Source of the DNA: Chitinophaga pinensis
GTDB lineage: Bacteria; Bacteroidota; Bacteroidia; Flavobacteriales_D; Crocinitomicaceae
DNA: 64,000 nucleotides
Reading direction: 5' to 3'
Assembly: GCA_945902745.1 (NCBI GenBank)
Contig: CAMDNE010000002.1
Coordinates: 124,001-188,000 of the forward strand
The translations under genes were made by a program, and so were the position numbers. The notes beneath the pieces were generated by a model, which saw nothing but the letters and a program-made list of their open reading frames with translations, searched no databases and was not told the origin of the DNA. Position 1 is the stretch's first letter, and every line of letters starts with the position of its first letter. Positions 45,349 through 55,896 of this stretch are shown here, piece by piece.

Positions 45349-47271
45349 ATGGATAACAAAAATTTAGAAAGTCAAAAACTTTCTGACCTTAAGGAAATGG
45401 CCAAGAATCTTGGCATTGAAAAAGCTGAATCATTCAAGAAAGCAGAATTAATAACGCTTATTGAAAGTAAAAACATCTCAGTGATTGAACCTTCAGCACC
45501 TGAAACAACTGAAGATCGCCCTAAAAGAAAAAGAACGAGAGTTGAACAGGCTGAACCAATTTCTAAAAAGCCAAGCCTTTTTAAGACTAAAGAGGTAATT
45601 CCAGCCGGTATTAAAGTTGAAGAAAAATTAGAAGAGGCTCCAATTGAACTAAAAACTGTTGCTACAATAGTTGCTGAAATACCAGTAGTTGCTGAAACAG
45701 AGGTTAAAGTGAATGAACTTCCTTTTGACCAACCAGCTGATTCAAGTAAAGAGGAACCAAAAAAAGTAAATAAAGTACCTTTAAATAAACCAGCTCGACC
45801 AGGAAGAAATTTATTGGAAGAAAAAAATAATCTTGTCAAAGCTGAAGTTACTGTTGAATCAGTTGAAACTGATACACAGGTAACAAATGAAGCTCCAGTT
45901 AGTGAAACACCAACTTCAACGACGCCAAATCCAAGACCAAATCCAAGACCACCTTTCGAAAGAAATCAACCAAGGAATCCAAATCCAAATCAGAATCCTA
46001 ACCAGAATCCGAATCAAAACCCGAATCAGAATCCAAACAGGAATCCGAATCAGGCCAATAATAACAATGCCAATCAAAATAATCCAAATCAACAAAATCG
46101 TCGACCTCCAGAACACAAACCAAATGAGGAAAAACAAGATGACACGTATGATTTAGTTGGAATTGTTTCGGCGGAAGGAGTTTTGGAAGTTATTCAAGAT
46201 GGATATGGATTTTTGCGTTCTTCAGATTACAATTATTTACCATCTCCTGATGATATTTATGTTTCTCAAAGTCAAATCAAACTTTTTGGTTTAAAAACTG
46301 GTGATACAGTTAAAGGTTCAATTCGCCCACCAAGAGAAGGTGAGAAATACTTCCCTTTAGTGAAAGTTGAATCAATAAATGGTCGTCACCCATCTTATAT
46401 TCGTGACCGTGTGCCTTTCCAATATTTGACACCTTTATTTCCAGATGAGAAATTTAAGTTAACTGGACACAAGCAAGAAACATTGTCAACTCGAGTTATG
46501 GACTTGTTTGCACCAATTGGAAAAGGACAACGTGGAATGATCGTTGCTCAACCAAAAACAGGTAAAACAATGCTTTTAAAGGATGTTGCGAATGCAATTG
46601 CAGCTAATCATCCAGAAACATATTTAATCGTTCTTTTAATTGATGAACGTCCTGAAGAGGTTACTGACATGGCTCGAAGTGTAAAAGCTGAGGTTGTGGC
46701 TTCCACTTTTGACGAACCAGCTGAACGACACGTAAAAGTTGCAAACATGGTGCTTGAGAAAGCAAAACGAATGGTTGAATGTGGCCACGATGTTTGTATT
46801 CTTTTAGATTCTATTACACGTTTGGCGAGAGCTTACAATACTGTTTCTCCAGCTTCAGGTAAGGTATTATCTGGTGGTGTAGATGCAAATGCGTTACACA
46901 AACCGAAACGTTTCTTTGGTTCAGCGAGAAAAATCGAAAATGGTGGCTCTTTATCTATTATTGCAACAGCATTAACTGAAACAGGTTCTAAAATGGACGA
47001 AGTTATCTTCGAAGAATTCAAGGGAACTGGTAACATGGAATTACAATTAGACCGTAAAATTTCTAACCGTAGAATCTATCCAGCGATTGACATAACTGCT
47101 TCAGGAACAAGAAGAGAAGATTTACTTGTTAGCAAGGAAGTTTTACAACGCGTTTGGTTGATCCGTAAATTCTTAGCTGATATGAATCCTGTTGAAGCAA
47201 TGGAATTTATGAAGAATCATATGGAAAACACAATTTCAAACGAGGAATTCCTTGTTTCAATGAATAGCTAA
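45349..47271 (+). CDS. rho: transcription termination factor Rho with long disordered insertion
   Basis: A 640-residue Rho, about 220 residues longer than that of E. coli. A SAP-like Rho_N part (1-45) is followed by a charged, then Pro/Asn/Gln-rich disordered region (about 46-265) that includes repeated NQNP units (about 205-235). The cold-shock RNA-binding domain (about 268-340, [19 protein letters not shown]) and the ATPase core with Walker A PKTGKT and [13 protein letters not shown] are complete. Such insertions are usual in Bacteroidota Rho and in Bacteroides have been linked to condensate formation. It ends at an intrinsic terminator. Confidence 0.96.
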   Translation: MDNKNLESQKLSDLKEMAKNLGIEKAESFKKAELITLIESKNISVIEPSAPETTEDRPKRKRTRVEQAEPISKKPSLFKTKEVIPAGIKVEEKLEEAPIELKTVATIVAEIPVVAETEVKVNELPFDQPADSSKEEPKKVNKVPLNKPARPGRNLLEEKNNLVKAEVTVESVETDTQVTNEAPVSETPTSTTPNPRPNPRPPFERNQPRNPNPNQNPNQNPNQNPNQNPNRNPNQANNNNANQNNPNQQNRRPPEHKPNEEKQDDTYDLVGIVSAEGVLEVIQDGYGFLRSSDYNYLPSPDDIYVSQSQIKLFGLKTGDTVKGSIRPPREGEKYFPLVKVESINGRHPSYIRDRVPFQYLTPLFPDEKFKLTGHKQETLSTRVMDLFAPIGKGQRGMIVAQPKTGKTMLLKDVANAIAANHPETYLIVLLIDERPEEVTDMARSVKAEVVASTFDEPAERHVKVANMVLEKAKRMVECGHDVCILLDSITRLARAYNTVSPASGKVLSGGVDANALHKPKRFFGSARKIENGGSLSIIATALTETGSKMDEVIFEEFKGTGNMELQLDRKISNRRIYPAIDITASGTRREDLLVSKEVLQRVWLIRKFLADMNPVEAMEFMKNHMENTISNEEFLVSMNS

Positions 47272-47285
47272 TAACTTATTATCAA

Positions 47286-47293
47286 TACTTTTG
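47286..47293 (+). promoter_or_regulatory. -7 promoter box for the DUF4199 gene
   Basis: TACTTTTG matches TAnnTTTG, 44 bases before the ATG at 47338. Its last base is the first base of the rho terminator stem, so initiation would start inside that hairpin. Confidence 0.45.
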
Positions 47294-47326
47294 TCCCGAA
47301 TTGGATTTTCCTTTTCGGGACTTTTT
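47293..47326 (+). terminator. intrinsic terminator of rho
   Basis: The eight-base stem GTCCCGAA / TTCGGGAC with a 13-base loop is followed by a T run. It lies 21 bases after the rho stop and 12 bases before the next ATG. Confidence 0.75.
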
Positions 47327-47337
47327 ATTTTATTACC

Positions 47338-47892
47338 ATGAGAATTACAGTAAAAACAGGAATTATTTCAGCGGCAATCTGGATATTAATTAAGCTTTCA
47401 TTTTTCTATTTAGATATTTCTCATAATTCAATTGTTCCTCTTGTAATGCTAAACATACTTGGTTTATTGCTTGCAATTGCCATTGGTTTATACCTTCAAA
47501 AAATAAGAGAAACCGAAGAAACTAATACCATGGTTGATTTAAAAAACGGAATGAGTGCTGGCTTACCGTATGTTTTAATGGTAAGTATTTTCATTTATTT
47601 CTATTACACCAAAATCAATCCTGATTATTATGCGCATCAAATCGCGGAAAATGAAATTACGATTGAAAAAATGGTAAATGATCCTGTTGCGTTGAAAAAA
47701 TTCAAATCGGAACAAGGTGATGCAGAAGTAATGACAAAAGAACAAATCGAAATTAAACTGAAGCACAGCAACCGTCAGGGCGCATCAGCCGGGTTTACAG
47801 CTACATTGGCAACACTGGCTTTGTTGATTTTAGCAACGATTTACAGCTTGTTGATTACAATCATTTACAGAAGAATCATGTTTAAAAGGTAA
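47338..47892 (+). CDS. DUF4199-type membrane protein
   Basis: A 184-residue protein with four membrane segments (about 8-24, 30-50, 72-90 and 150-175) and a charged loop between the third and fourth containing INPDYYAHQIAENEI. This layout fits the DUF4199 family, common in Bacteroidota and of unknown function. It is convergent with mpl. Confidence 0.75.
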   Translation: MRITVKTGIISAAIWILIKLSFFYLDISHNSIVPLVMLNILGLLLAIAIGLYLQKIRETEETNTMVDLKNGMSAGLPYVLMVSIFIYFYYTKINPDYYAHQIAENEITIEKMVNDPVALKKFKSEQGDAEVMTKEQIEIKLKHSNRQGASAGFTATLATLALLILATIYSLLITIIYRRIMFKR

Positions 47893-47896
47893 TCTT

Positions 47897-49258
47897 TTAG
47901 CAATTATTCGCTAACTCTTCTCCCAACGCTTCATAGTTTATTCCGTCAAAATTTCCAGAAGACATCATTAATAATACGGAGTTATTCCACTTTTTTGAAT
48001 GAATAAAATCGCTGACTTCTTTGGTATCATTCAACACAAGAACATTTCCACCAAATCCATTTTCAACCAATTCTTTTGAAATCGGTTCGAGTTTTTTGTG
48101 TTTCACAACTTCTGGACTATAATATACAACAGCTTCATCAGCCGCTTCCATTGCACCTAAATAGTGTGGCAAAAATTCTTTCTTCAATGATGAAAACGTA
48201 TGCAATTCCATACAAGCAACGACATGTCGACTAGCAAATTGCTCTTTTACCGCTTTTGTCGTAGCTTTTAATTTTGAGGGCGAATGTGCAAAATCTTTAA
48301 ACATGGTAAAAGTTCCATTTTCGGCGACTTTTTGAAGTCGTTTTCCAGCTCCCGTAAAAGATTGACTCGCCTTTAAAAAATCGGTTGGTTCTATTCCCAT
48401 TGCTTCACCAACGCGCATCGCACCCATGAGATTTTGCAAATTATGTCCTCCAAAAATTTTCAAATTATAAATCTCATTGTCAAAAAACAAACGCGTTCCT
48501 TCAACTGTAACTTCATACGTTGGCGTTTTATAAGGAATTGAATTAATTGCTGACTTATACTTTTCTCCTAATTTTAATACTTCTTCATCTTCTGTATTAT
48601 AAATCAAAGTTCCATGTGGCTCAATGAGCGAACAAAAGATATCAAACTGATCTAAATAATTTTCAAAAGTTGGAAACACATTAATATGGTCCCAAGCGAT
48701 TCCGCTTATGATTGCAATAGTTGGCTTGTATAAATGAAATTTAGGTCTTCGGTCAATTGGTGAACTCAAATATTCGTCTCCTTCTAATAGCATGATAGGA
48801 GCTTTATCCGTCAATTTCACCATGCAATCATAGCCTTCTAATTGCGCTCCAACCATATAATCAACATCCAAACCAAGTTCATTGACAACATGTAAAATCA
48901 TAGAAGTAATAGTTGTTTTACCATGGCTCCCTCCAATAACAACTCGAATTTTATTCTTGCTTTGTTCGTATAGATATTCTGGGTAAGAATAAACTGGAAT
49001 ATTCAATTCTTTTGCGCGTAACAACTCAGGATTATCTTCACGTGCATGCATTCCAAGAATAACGGCATCAATATCTGCAGAAATTCTAGTTGCATCCCAA
49101 CCAATTGTTGAAGGCAAAATCCCCTGTTTCAATAAACGAGCTTTTGAAGGTTCAAATATTTCATCATCAGATCCAGTAACAACATCACCTTTTCTACTTA
49201 ATGCAATTGCTAAATTATGCATTGCACTACCTCCTATTGCAATAAAATGTATATTCAT
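47897..49258 (-). CDS. mpl: UDP-N-acetylmuramate:L-Ala-gamma-D-Glu-meso-DAP ligase
   Basis: A 453-residue Mur-family ligase. It has the N-terminal UDP-binding signature IAIGGSAMHNLAIAL, the P-loop GGSHGKTTITSM, the central EGDEYLSSPIDRRPKFHLY and the C-terminal FKDFAHSPSKLKATTKAVKE. Mpl reattaches recycled tripeptide to UDP-MurNAc, so it acts in peptidoglycan recycling. MurC lacks the EGDEY...P stretch seen here. It starts inside the end of the preceding membrane protein gene (four-base overlap). Confidence 0.9.
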   Translation of the reverse strand: MNIHFIAIGGSAMHNLAIALSRKGDVVTGSDDEIFEPSKARLLKQGILPSTIGWDATRISADIDAVILGMHAREDNPELLRAKELNIPVYSYPEYLYEQSKNKIRVVIGGSHGKTTITSMILHVVNELGLDVDYMVGAQLEGYDCMVKLTDKAPIMLLEGDEYLSSPIDRRPKFHLYKPTIAIISGIAWDHINVFPTFENYLDQFDIFCSLIEPHGTLIYNTEDEEVLKLGEKYKSAINSIPYKTPTYEVTVEGTRLFFDNEIYNLKIFGGHNLQNLMGAMRVGEAMGIEPTDFLKASQSFTGAGKRLQKVAENGTFTMFKDFAHSPSKLKATTKAVKEQFASRHVVACMELHTFSSLKKEFLPHYLGAMEAADEAVVYYSPEVVKHKKLEPISKELVENGFGGNVLVLNDTKEVSDFIHSKKWNNSVLLMMSSGNFDGINYEALGEELANNC

Positions 49259-49626
49259 TTATTTCCTTTTAGAAATTTCAAAATTAAGTTCCAACCATCA
49301 ATCATCGCAGGAATAATCAGACAGATTGTTCCGTAATCAGACATAAAATGATAATATTTTTGATTTGATCCGTCAGCTAAAAGATTGGGTAACATGATAG
49401 ATAACAATCCGAAATAATAAACCCAATCCCACCAGTTTTGAACCTGCGACAACTTCCTTGTGAACAATTGTAAACCAATATAAACGGCTGCCATTGCTAA
49501 AACAGAGATTGGAATTTGCTGTAAACACACTAATTCATTGGATCTCCAGAAGTAAGCACATATGAAAAATGAAAGAAATAATCTTCCCGTAATTGCAAAA
49601 ACCAGAAATAAATCTTTTAATTTCAT
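49255..49626 (-). CDS. small membrane protein of unknown function
   Basis: A 123-residue protein with four hydrophobic segments (about 5-25, 38-55, 68-85 and 95-118). I do not recognise a family. Its stop overlaps the mpl start by four bases, so the two are translationally coupled, and a role in cell-wall metabolism is possible but unproven. Confidence 0.7.
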   Translation of the reverse strand: MKLKDLFLVFAITGRLFLSFFICAYFWRSNELVCLQQIPISVLAMAAVYIGLQLFTRKLSQVQNWWDWVYYFGLLSIMLPNLLADGSNQKYYHFMSDYGTICLIIPAMIDGWNLILKFLKGNK

Positions 49627-49816
49627 TTAACTTCTTTTTGTGAAATTAAAAGAAAATAATAAGCAAGAGAGGTAAATCAAAAAGAGTTACACACAATGAA
49701 AATTGAATTAGTTTCCCACATATCTTTAAGTCTTTAATTTAAAAAAAGATAAAGCTTGATTTAAGTTTAAGAAAAAAACAAAATTTAAATTAGAATCAAA
49801 CTAATAGTAAAAACAA

Positions 49817-50995
49817 TCAAGGACAGCCTCTAAGTTCTTCACTGTATTCATGAATTACTGATTTGGTATATCCTGTTCCAGTATACTCTTGTTGAATAAC
49901 AAAAAACAAACCTTTACAAAGAGAATAATCATCACTACTATTTCTGACCCACATAGCGCCATGTTTATAGCGATAAAGAGGAATGCCTGAATTATTTTTT
50001 GTATAAATCCAATCAGATTCAGAAAGTCCTATTTTATGAACCTTCAATGCAGCAATATTTTTTAAATACGCTTTCATTAACGTTTCACTTGCTACATCAT
50101 GATTACTAAATAAAAAAGCATCCATTTTTAAAAGACTCATTTTGGGTTCACAAATTAATTTTAATTCATCGAATGCACGATTAAATTTAGCAACTGTTTC
50201 AGGATTTTTATTCCAACCATTTTGGGTTAAAAACCATTCTTCTCTTGCTTTTTTTGAAACTGCTCGAAACATAGGAGAATAGGTCGTAGCGTTATATAAA
50301 TCATCACTTCCACCTTTAAAATTTTGAGCAGCTGTTTTTGCTGATGCTATTTCTTTTAAATAGAAATCCACCATTTGTGTGACATTTGGGTTATCTACTT
50401 TAGACAAACATTCTAACAAATCAACTCTGTTTCTTGCAATTACTTCCCAAATAAAAGGGTTGTTTTTATAGTTTAAATAAGTGTTGGTAGCAGAAGGAAA
50501 TTCACTTTCCATAATCTTAAATAATTCATCCAATTTCTTGCTTTGATCATCATGCTCTTTCTGATCTTTAATATAATATGTTGGCCAATTAGTTGATCCT
50601 GTAAATGCTTCAATATCAAAGTTATATTTTTGAGATAAACAAAGCATGTATGCCTCCACTACCGACATGTATCTATCTGTTTTTGATTTAAATAAATCAA
50701 CATCGTAATATTTATATACTGAATTTGAAAAATACCATTGTAATGCACCTGTTTTATTTTTTATTTCATATTGGGTGGCATCTAATGGGCCTACCAAATA
50801 TTTCCCATTTGACTTATCATATACTTTAACAACAAAAGGCATTTTTCCTTTATCCACAGCGATTGCCATGTCATTAACGTTAAGGTTGTCGTCAACATCT
50901 GCTGGTGCTAATGGATTATAAAGTGGTGAATTAATTGTTTGAGCTTGTGCTAAAACAGCAAAATTCATGATTAAAATTTGAATGATACGTTTCAT
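49817..50995 (-). CDS. secreted protein of unknown function
   Basis: A 392-residue protein with a signal peptide (1-18, ending VLAQAQ). The mature part is helical with an Asp-rich beginning (NPLAPADVDDNLNVND) and a C-terminal segment GAMWVRNSSDDYSLCKGLFF. There is no T9SS sorting domain or lipobox. I do not recognise a family. It sits 172 bases after the giant TPR protein gene on the same strand, with an AT-rich gap that may hold its own promoter. Confidence 0.68.
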   Translation of the reverse strand: MKRIIQILIMNFAVLAQAQTINSPLYNPLAPADVDDNLNVNDMAIAVDKGKMPFVVKVYDKSNGKYLVGPLDATQYEIKNKTGALQWYFSNSVYKYYDVDLFKSKTDRYMSVVEAYMLCLSQKYNFDIEAFTGSTNWPTYYIKDQKEHDDQSKKLDELFKIMESEFPSATNTYLNYKNNPFIWEVIARNRVDLLECLSKVDNPNVTQMVDFYLKEIASAKTAAQNFKGGSDDLYNATTYSPMFRAVSKKAREEWFLTQNGWNKNPETVAKFNRAFDELKLICEPKMSLLKMDAFLFSNHDVASETLMKAYLKNIAALKVHKIGLSESDWIYTKNNSGIPLYRYKHGAMWVRNSSDDYSLCKGLFFVIQQEYTGTGYTKSVIHEYSEELRGCP

Positions 50996-51167
50996 ATTTC
51001 TTTATTTAAAAATTTTGAGTTATATAGCGGTATAAGTTTGCTTTCAACTACTTAGCCATCTAATTTAACTTTTATTTTTAACAATACAAAAAAACGTAAT
51101 AGTCATTTATACTTTAATTTGTAATGAAGATTCTTTTTTAGAGAAAATATACATTAGTCAAGTATAT

Positions 51168-54100
51168 TCAATAGTGTTTCACAAGATTAGGACCACTAGT
51201 TTGTTTCTGCCAAGTATATTCAGTTGTTGGCTCACCATTTTTTGTATAGGTAATTGCATCTAACGTTTGGGTGCGAACATAAACATTTCCTTGTCCCTCA
51301 ATTACAACTATTCTACGTGTAATAATTGCTTTCATCAAACCATTTTCATCAGATTGTGTGAATGATTCTTGACTGACACCTTCAGGATATTCTTGTCCCA
51401 ATGAATTTGCAATTTTCACTTTTACTGGTTGATCTGAATTAATGTTATTTAATTTCCCTTGTGTTTCGTAATGCTTATCAATTTGTTTTTGATCGTTATT
51501 CACTTCTTCAGCTTCTATCGTACGATTCATATCAGTCATTATTGCTGAATTTTTTTCTTGCTTTTTCGTAGTAGTACTAGATGATTCTTCAGCATTAGCA
51601 GAAATTATCTCAACTGCTGAACGCGCTAACAAGCGCTCTTCATCGTCACTCAAAGCAATTTCATCATTTACAACATTTGCTTTTTTATCCAGTATGTTTA
51701 CACCTTCAACATTAATCGCATTGCTCTCATTTGCTTTCTCTTCAACACCACTATTCTTTATAACTTCAGCATTGATAACTGCTTTGTTCTGCAAATATTT
51801 AATGGTCTCTTTATTATAAGCATTAATCGAAGCTTGTTCTATACTATTATTTCCTTCGTGAAGTTTTTCAGTTGTATTTTGACGATCTAAATCTCTTACT
51901 GCTGATTCATCGCTAATTGCTATATTAATTCTGTCGACAGTTTCATTTATCTCTTCAGAATTCAAATTTTGTTTTTCTGTTCGAATAGCTTCGGCAGAAA
52001 CAATTTGGTCTTCAATTACTTCTATATTTACTACATTCTCAGGAACTAAGCGAGAATCATTGATTGCTTTTTCTTCAACGAGAATTTCAATTTTTTCAAT
52101 TTCGCTTTTACTTTCTAAATTTTCCGAAATTTTTTCTTGACCAATTGCTACTTCCATATCTGCAGCAGTGTTCACTATTGATTTGACTGCATTTTCAGTA
52201 ACTTTTCTTTCTTCATAATCACCCGCATTCTCTTCTTGAATGTATTCTTTCATCACTGTTAAATTTCTGTCCACCAGTAAAGTTGAATTTGCTTCTGCTT
52301 CATTTCTCAAACGCAATTCCTCGGCATAATTAGTCCCGTAAGTTGTGAGTATTTCAGTATTATCCGTATAAACAGCCTCTCTCACATTGTAATCTAAAGC
52401 AGAATATTCAACAATTTCATTTATATTTTCTTGAGATTTTAAATTCTCAGAATGTTTGAATGCTTCATTTTCATTTTCTGATATTGCAATTTCTTCTTCC
52501 GCTACTCTTAAAGCATCAACTGTTAATTTTCTATCTAATTCAAACGCTTGATCATTCATTCCTACTGTATTTAGTACAGCATTTATTTCATTTGTTGTTG
52601 CTTGTTGTTCAATTACTTTTAATTCAGTTAACTCGTTTTCAGCATTTTTAATGTCATCAAACTGATCTTTCATCGCAGTACCTTTAACATTTTTCCGTTC
52701 CAAGTCTGCTTTAACGAGTGCTGCATAACCATCCATAATTGAATTGTCGTATGGATCACCTAAATCTTCCAAAGTAGCTGATTTAGAAATTACAGGATTT
52801 AATATTGCATTAATTTCATCTAATTTCATTTGAGGATAAGGATCCGTTGGTCTAATTCCCAAAGCCTTATTGTAACTTTCCCTGGCACGATCATAACTTT
52901 TCGTGTCGAACATTTCGTTACCTGTTTTGATAATTGTTTCATATTCAGTATCAGCAAATGAAAGGTCTTTCAAACGCTGTCTTCTAATGCATTCATCAAT
53001 TTGTGCTTTTGCATATGTACTGCTTTTATCCAATTCAAGTGCTTTCTCATAGGTAGATTTAGATGTAACAAAATCTTCTGCTGAAAACGTACCGTCGGCT
53101 TGAAGAATTAAAGCGTCAAATTGATTTTTTCTGTTTTGCTCATTGGAATTTGCATTTGCAATATCATCTAATATTTGTTGAATTTCAGCAATTTTATCGA
53201 TAGCAATTCTGTCGTTTTCCTTAACAGAAAGTGCATTTTGATAATGAGACAAAGCCATTTCATAACTTTTAGCAGTTTGACTCAAGCCACCTTTTGTCAT
53301 GTAATCTTTGTATAATGCATCTTTTTCTGCTTGACTTGATTGATCAGCGATTAGTTTATTCAGTGCATCAATTCGCTCTTGCGGTTTCGGTTCATCATTC
53401 TTAATCACTTTTGCTTGTTCAAACAAGGTAATTGCTTTAGAATAATTCTTTGCAGTTGCTTGTTGTTCAGCTTCCTGCATTTTAAGCGCATAGTTTTTCT
53501 TTGCTAGTTCTAAATCATTAATATTTTTAATTAAATCTTTTGCTCGCTGATCATCTGGACGAAACGACAAGAAACGTTCAGCCAATTCTTTCGACTTAGG
53601 ATAATCCTTCTCTTCAAATTTCTTTAATGCGACCGTAAATATTTTTTCAATTTTCTCATTTTCTTCATTTCCTTTCGCTTTTTCTAATCTTTCAGCTTCA
53701 GCAGCTAATTCAACTGGATCTTTTTCTTCGGGTTTAAATGAATTTGCAATATTGAATTCTTTTATGGCATCCAAATATTTTTGCTGAACCATAAGGTCTT
53801 TCCCTCTTTTCATTGCAGCGTCATATTTGGCATCAATTTCTTTCTGCTTTGAACTATTTAATTTCAATGCTTCAAGTTCTGCGATTTTATCTTTTGGTTT
53901 TTGTTCTGTAGGCTTTTTCAGAGATGCCTCCTTATACTTGGCAATCGCACCATCAATATCATTTGCAGTTTCTTTTCCTTCGGCTGCAGTGATCAAATCT
54001 GTATATTCTTTTTCTAATTTCGTAAGGGATTCATTTGCAGCTATTTTAGCTTCTACTTCTTTCAGCTTAGCTATAACAATTGGATCTTGTTTGATGACCA

Positions 54101-55790
54101 AAGCTTCATTCAATTTACTCTTTGCATCAACCCATTGTTGTTCTGTTGCTAATTTTAATCCTTCTGCTTTCAAGGCTTGAAATTTTACTTCCAACGCTTC
54201 TTTGTCCTCAAGCTCTTTAATTTTCTTGATAACATCATCCAATTTTGTTTGAGCACCAACATCTGTTTTAATTAACAATGCTTGCTCATATTTGGCTTTA
54301 GCATCAGCGTACTTTACTCCTTTTACAGCTAAATCTCCTTCAGAAACTAATTTTGTAAATTTCGCGTCTTGAGCCGCTTTATCAGCCAAATTTGCAATTT
54401 CTTTTGAAATATCGTCTAGCTTTTGTTTTGCCTCAGCATTTGTTGGATCAAGAACGATAACTTCATTGTATTTTACTTTCGCTTCATTCCATTTAGAACC
54501 AGTAAATAGAACTCCTCCGTCTGTCAAAAGTTTCGCAATTTTATCAGCCTTTTCTTTTTCTTTTGCTATTAACAATAGCTTATCATTACAATCTTTAATT
54601 TTATCTAACGGATAAGTTGCTGAAGCTTCAAATGTTAATGCTTCTGTATATTTTGTTTTAGCTTCTTCCCATTTCTCAGCTCCAAATAAAGCATCAGCCG
54701 CTTCAACAGCTTCTTCGTATTTTTTCTTTTTTTCTTGAGCAGCAGAATTTGCTGCAAGTTTTGTTTCAATATCCGCAAGTCGAGTAATTGGATGCTGTTC
54801 CGATGGCTTTAAAGAATGTGCAATGTTGTATTTTTCCTTCGCGGCAAGATAACTTTTTTGATTGTAAAACATATCAGCCGCAGTAATCGCTTCTTGATAT
54901 TTAATCTGGTTATCTGCTTCCTTTTTTAATCCTTTAATAATTACAATTTGATCCTTTGGACCTTGTTCATCTTTTTTCTCTAACGCTTCTTCATATTTAG
55001 CGATTGCTTGATCGTATTTCTTTTGATCACGTAATGTTTCTGCCGCCTTAATTAAATTCAAATATTCTGAATCGGCTTGATTTACTGCCAACTCTTCTTT
55101 CTTCTTTGCTGCAATCAATGCATCTAATTCTCCAATACGTTGAATAGGCAAAGCTTCTTTTGGTTTATAAGAAAGTGCTTCTTCGTATTTTGTTAATGCT
55201 GCTTCGTATTTCTTTTGAACGAGATACAAACTTTCACCTTCTTTTATCGCTGCTTGATATTTAGCTTCATTTTCAGCTTTATCTTTATCCGCTTGCAAAA
55301 GCAAGTTTTCAATTTTAGCTTTCGTTTTATCAGATGCAACTTTATTTAAATCAGGAATTGCCTTTGTCGCATTCCAATCAAAACTTGCAACTGGCTCAGT
55401 ATTTAAAAAAGAAAAATCGATATTTGGTCTTTCTGAGAACATACTCATGCTCAAATCAGCAATTGGCTGATATTCAGTACTTGCAGGTAAGTCCTCTTCA
55501 TTTAATCCATTCAAATTGAAATTAACCTTTTTAGAAACCATTCCAGCTTTAGAAAAAACAACTGAAAAAGGTGAAGAATAGGATGGATTTCCTTTTAAGG
55601 TATATTTTCCATTTGAAGCTGTTGTAGCCGTGGTTAATATTGTTCCATTTTGAACAATTGAAACGGTAACACCCGTTTCATTTTTACCTAAATCTGAATT
55701 GGTAACTGTTCCTTTAAATAGAAAAGTCAATGATTGTGCCGTCAAAGTTGACGTTAACAATAGAAAACTGATAAGAAAAAAATACTTCAT
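51168..55790 (-). CDS. giant exported TPR-repeat protein
   Basis: A 1540-residue protein. Signal peptide (1-19), carboxypeptidase-regulatory-like domain (about 22-100), then 14 TPR-like units from about 178 to 980, each with a start like KYEEAVEAADALF, a core WEEAKTKYTEAL and often a tail resembling PxxKIxELxxL; spacing is about 50-60 residues, longer than a plain 34-residue TPR. Residues about 1000-1440 are a Glu/Asn/Ile-rich, probably coiled-coil or disordered stretch. A conserved C-terminal block (1450-1540) includes VYVRTQTLDAITYTKNGEPT. It probably serves as a periplasmic scaffold. No sorting domain is seen. Confidence 0.85.
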   Translation of the reverse strand: MKYFFLISFLLLTSTLTAQSLTFLFKGTVTNSDLGKNETGVTVSIVQNGTILTTATTASNGKYTLKGNPSYSSPFSVVFSKAGMVSKKVNFNLNGLNEEDLPASTEYQPIADLSMSMFSERPNIDFSFLNTEPVASFDWNATKAIPDLNKVASDKTKAKIENLLLQADKDKAENEAKYQAAIKEGESLYLVQKKYEAALTKYEEALSYKPKEALPIQRIGELDALIAAKKKEELAVNQADSEYLNLIKAAETLRDQKKYDQAIAKYEEALEKKDEQGPKDQIVIIKGLKKEADNQIKYQEAITAADMFYNQKSYLAAKEKYNIAHSLKPSEQHPITRLADIETKLAANSAAQEKKKKYEEAVEAADALFGAEKWEEAKTKYTEALTFEASATYPLDKIKDCNDKLLLIAKEKEKADKIAKLLTDGGVLFTGSKWNEAKVKYNEVIVLDPTNAEAKQKLDDISKEIANLADKAAQDAKFTKLVSEGDLAVKGVKYADAKAKYEQALLIKTDVGAQTKLDDVIKKIKELEDKEALEVKFQALKAEGLKLATEQQWVDAKSKLNEALVIKQDPIVIAKLKEVEAKIAANESLTKLEKEYTDLITAAEGKETANDIDGAIAKYKEASLKKPTEQKPKDKIAELEALKLNSSKQKEIDAKYDAAMKRGKDLMVQQKYLDAIKEFNIANSFKPEEKDPVELAAEAERLEKAKGNEENEKIEKIFTVALKKFEEKDYPKSKELAERFLSFRPDDQRAKDLIKNINDLELAKKNYALKMQEAEQQATAKNYSKAITLFEQAKVIKNDEPKPQERIDALNKLIADQSSQAEKDALYKDYMTKGGLSQTAKSYEMALSHYQNALSVKENDRIAIDKIAEIQQILDDIANANSNEQNRKNQFDALILQADGTFSAEDFVTSKSTYEKALELDKSSTYAKAQIDECIRRQRLKDLSFADTEYETIIKTGNEMFDTKSYDRARESYNKALGIRPTDPYPQMKLDEINAILNPVISKSATLEDLGDPYDNSIMDGYAALVKADLERKNVKGTAMKDQFDDIKNAENELTELKVIEQQATTNEINAVLNTVGMNDQAFELDRKLTVDALRVAEEEIAISENENEAFKHSENLKSQENINEIVEYSALDYNVREAVYTDNTEILTTYGTNYAEELRLRNEAEANSTLLVDRNLTVMKEYIQEENAGDYEERKVTENAVKSIVNTAADMEVAIGQEKISENLESKSEIEKIEILVEEKAINDSRLVPENVVNIEVIEDQIVSAEAIRTEKQNLNSEEINETVDRINIAISDESAVRDLDRQNTTEKLHEGNNSIEQASINAYNKETIKYLQNKAVINAEVIKNSGVEEKANESNAINVEGVNILDKKANVVNDEIALSDDEERLLARSAVEIISANAEESSSTTTKKQEKNSAIMTDMNRTIEAEEVNNDQKQIDKHYETQGKLNNINSDQPVKVKIANSLGQEYPEGVSQESFTQSDENGLMKAIITRRIVVIEGQGNVYVRTQTLDAITYTKNGEPTTEYTWQKQTSGPNLVKHY

Positions 55791-55896
55791 ACTTTTCGTT
55801 TAAACGAACCGCTGTACACCTAGTTACAGAATTGGTTTAAATTTGTTTAAATTAATATACAAATATGGCGAAAAATGTTCAATTAAAACTTGAAAA

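Noticed and set aside
45372-45839. 155-codon minus-strand frame inside rho
   Set aside because: Mirror of the low-complexity charged region of Rho; Ser/Phe-rich antisense sequence without domain pattern.
45960-46110. Tandem DNA repeat that could be taken for a CRISPR or VNTR element
   Set aside because: It is in frame and encodes Asn-Gln-Asn-Pro units within rho; there are no spacers.
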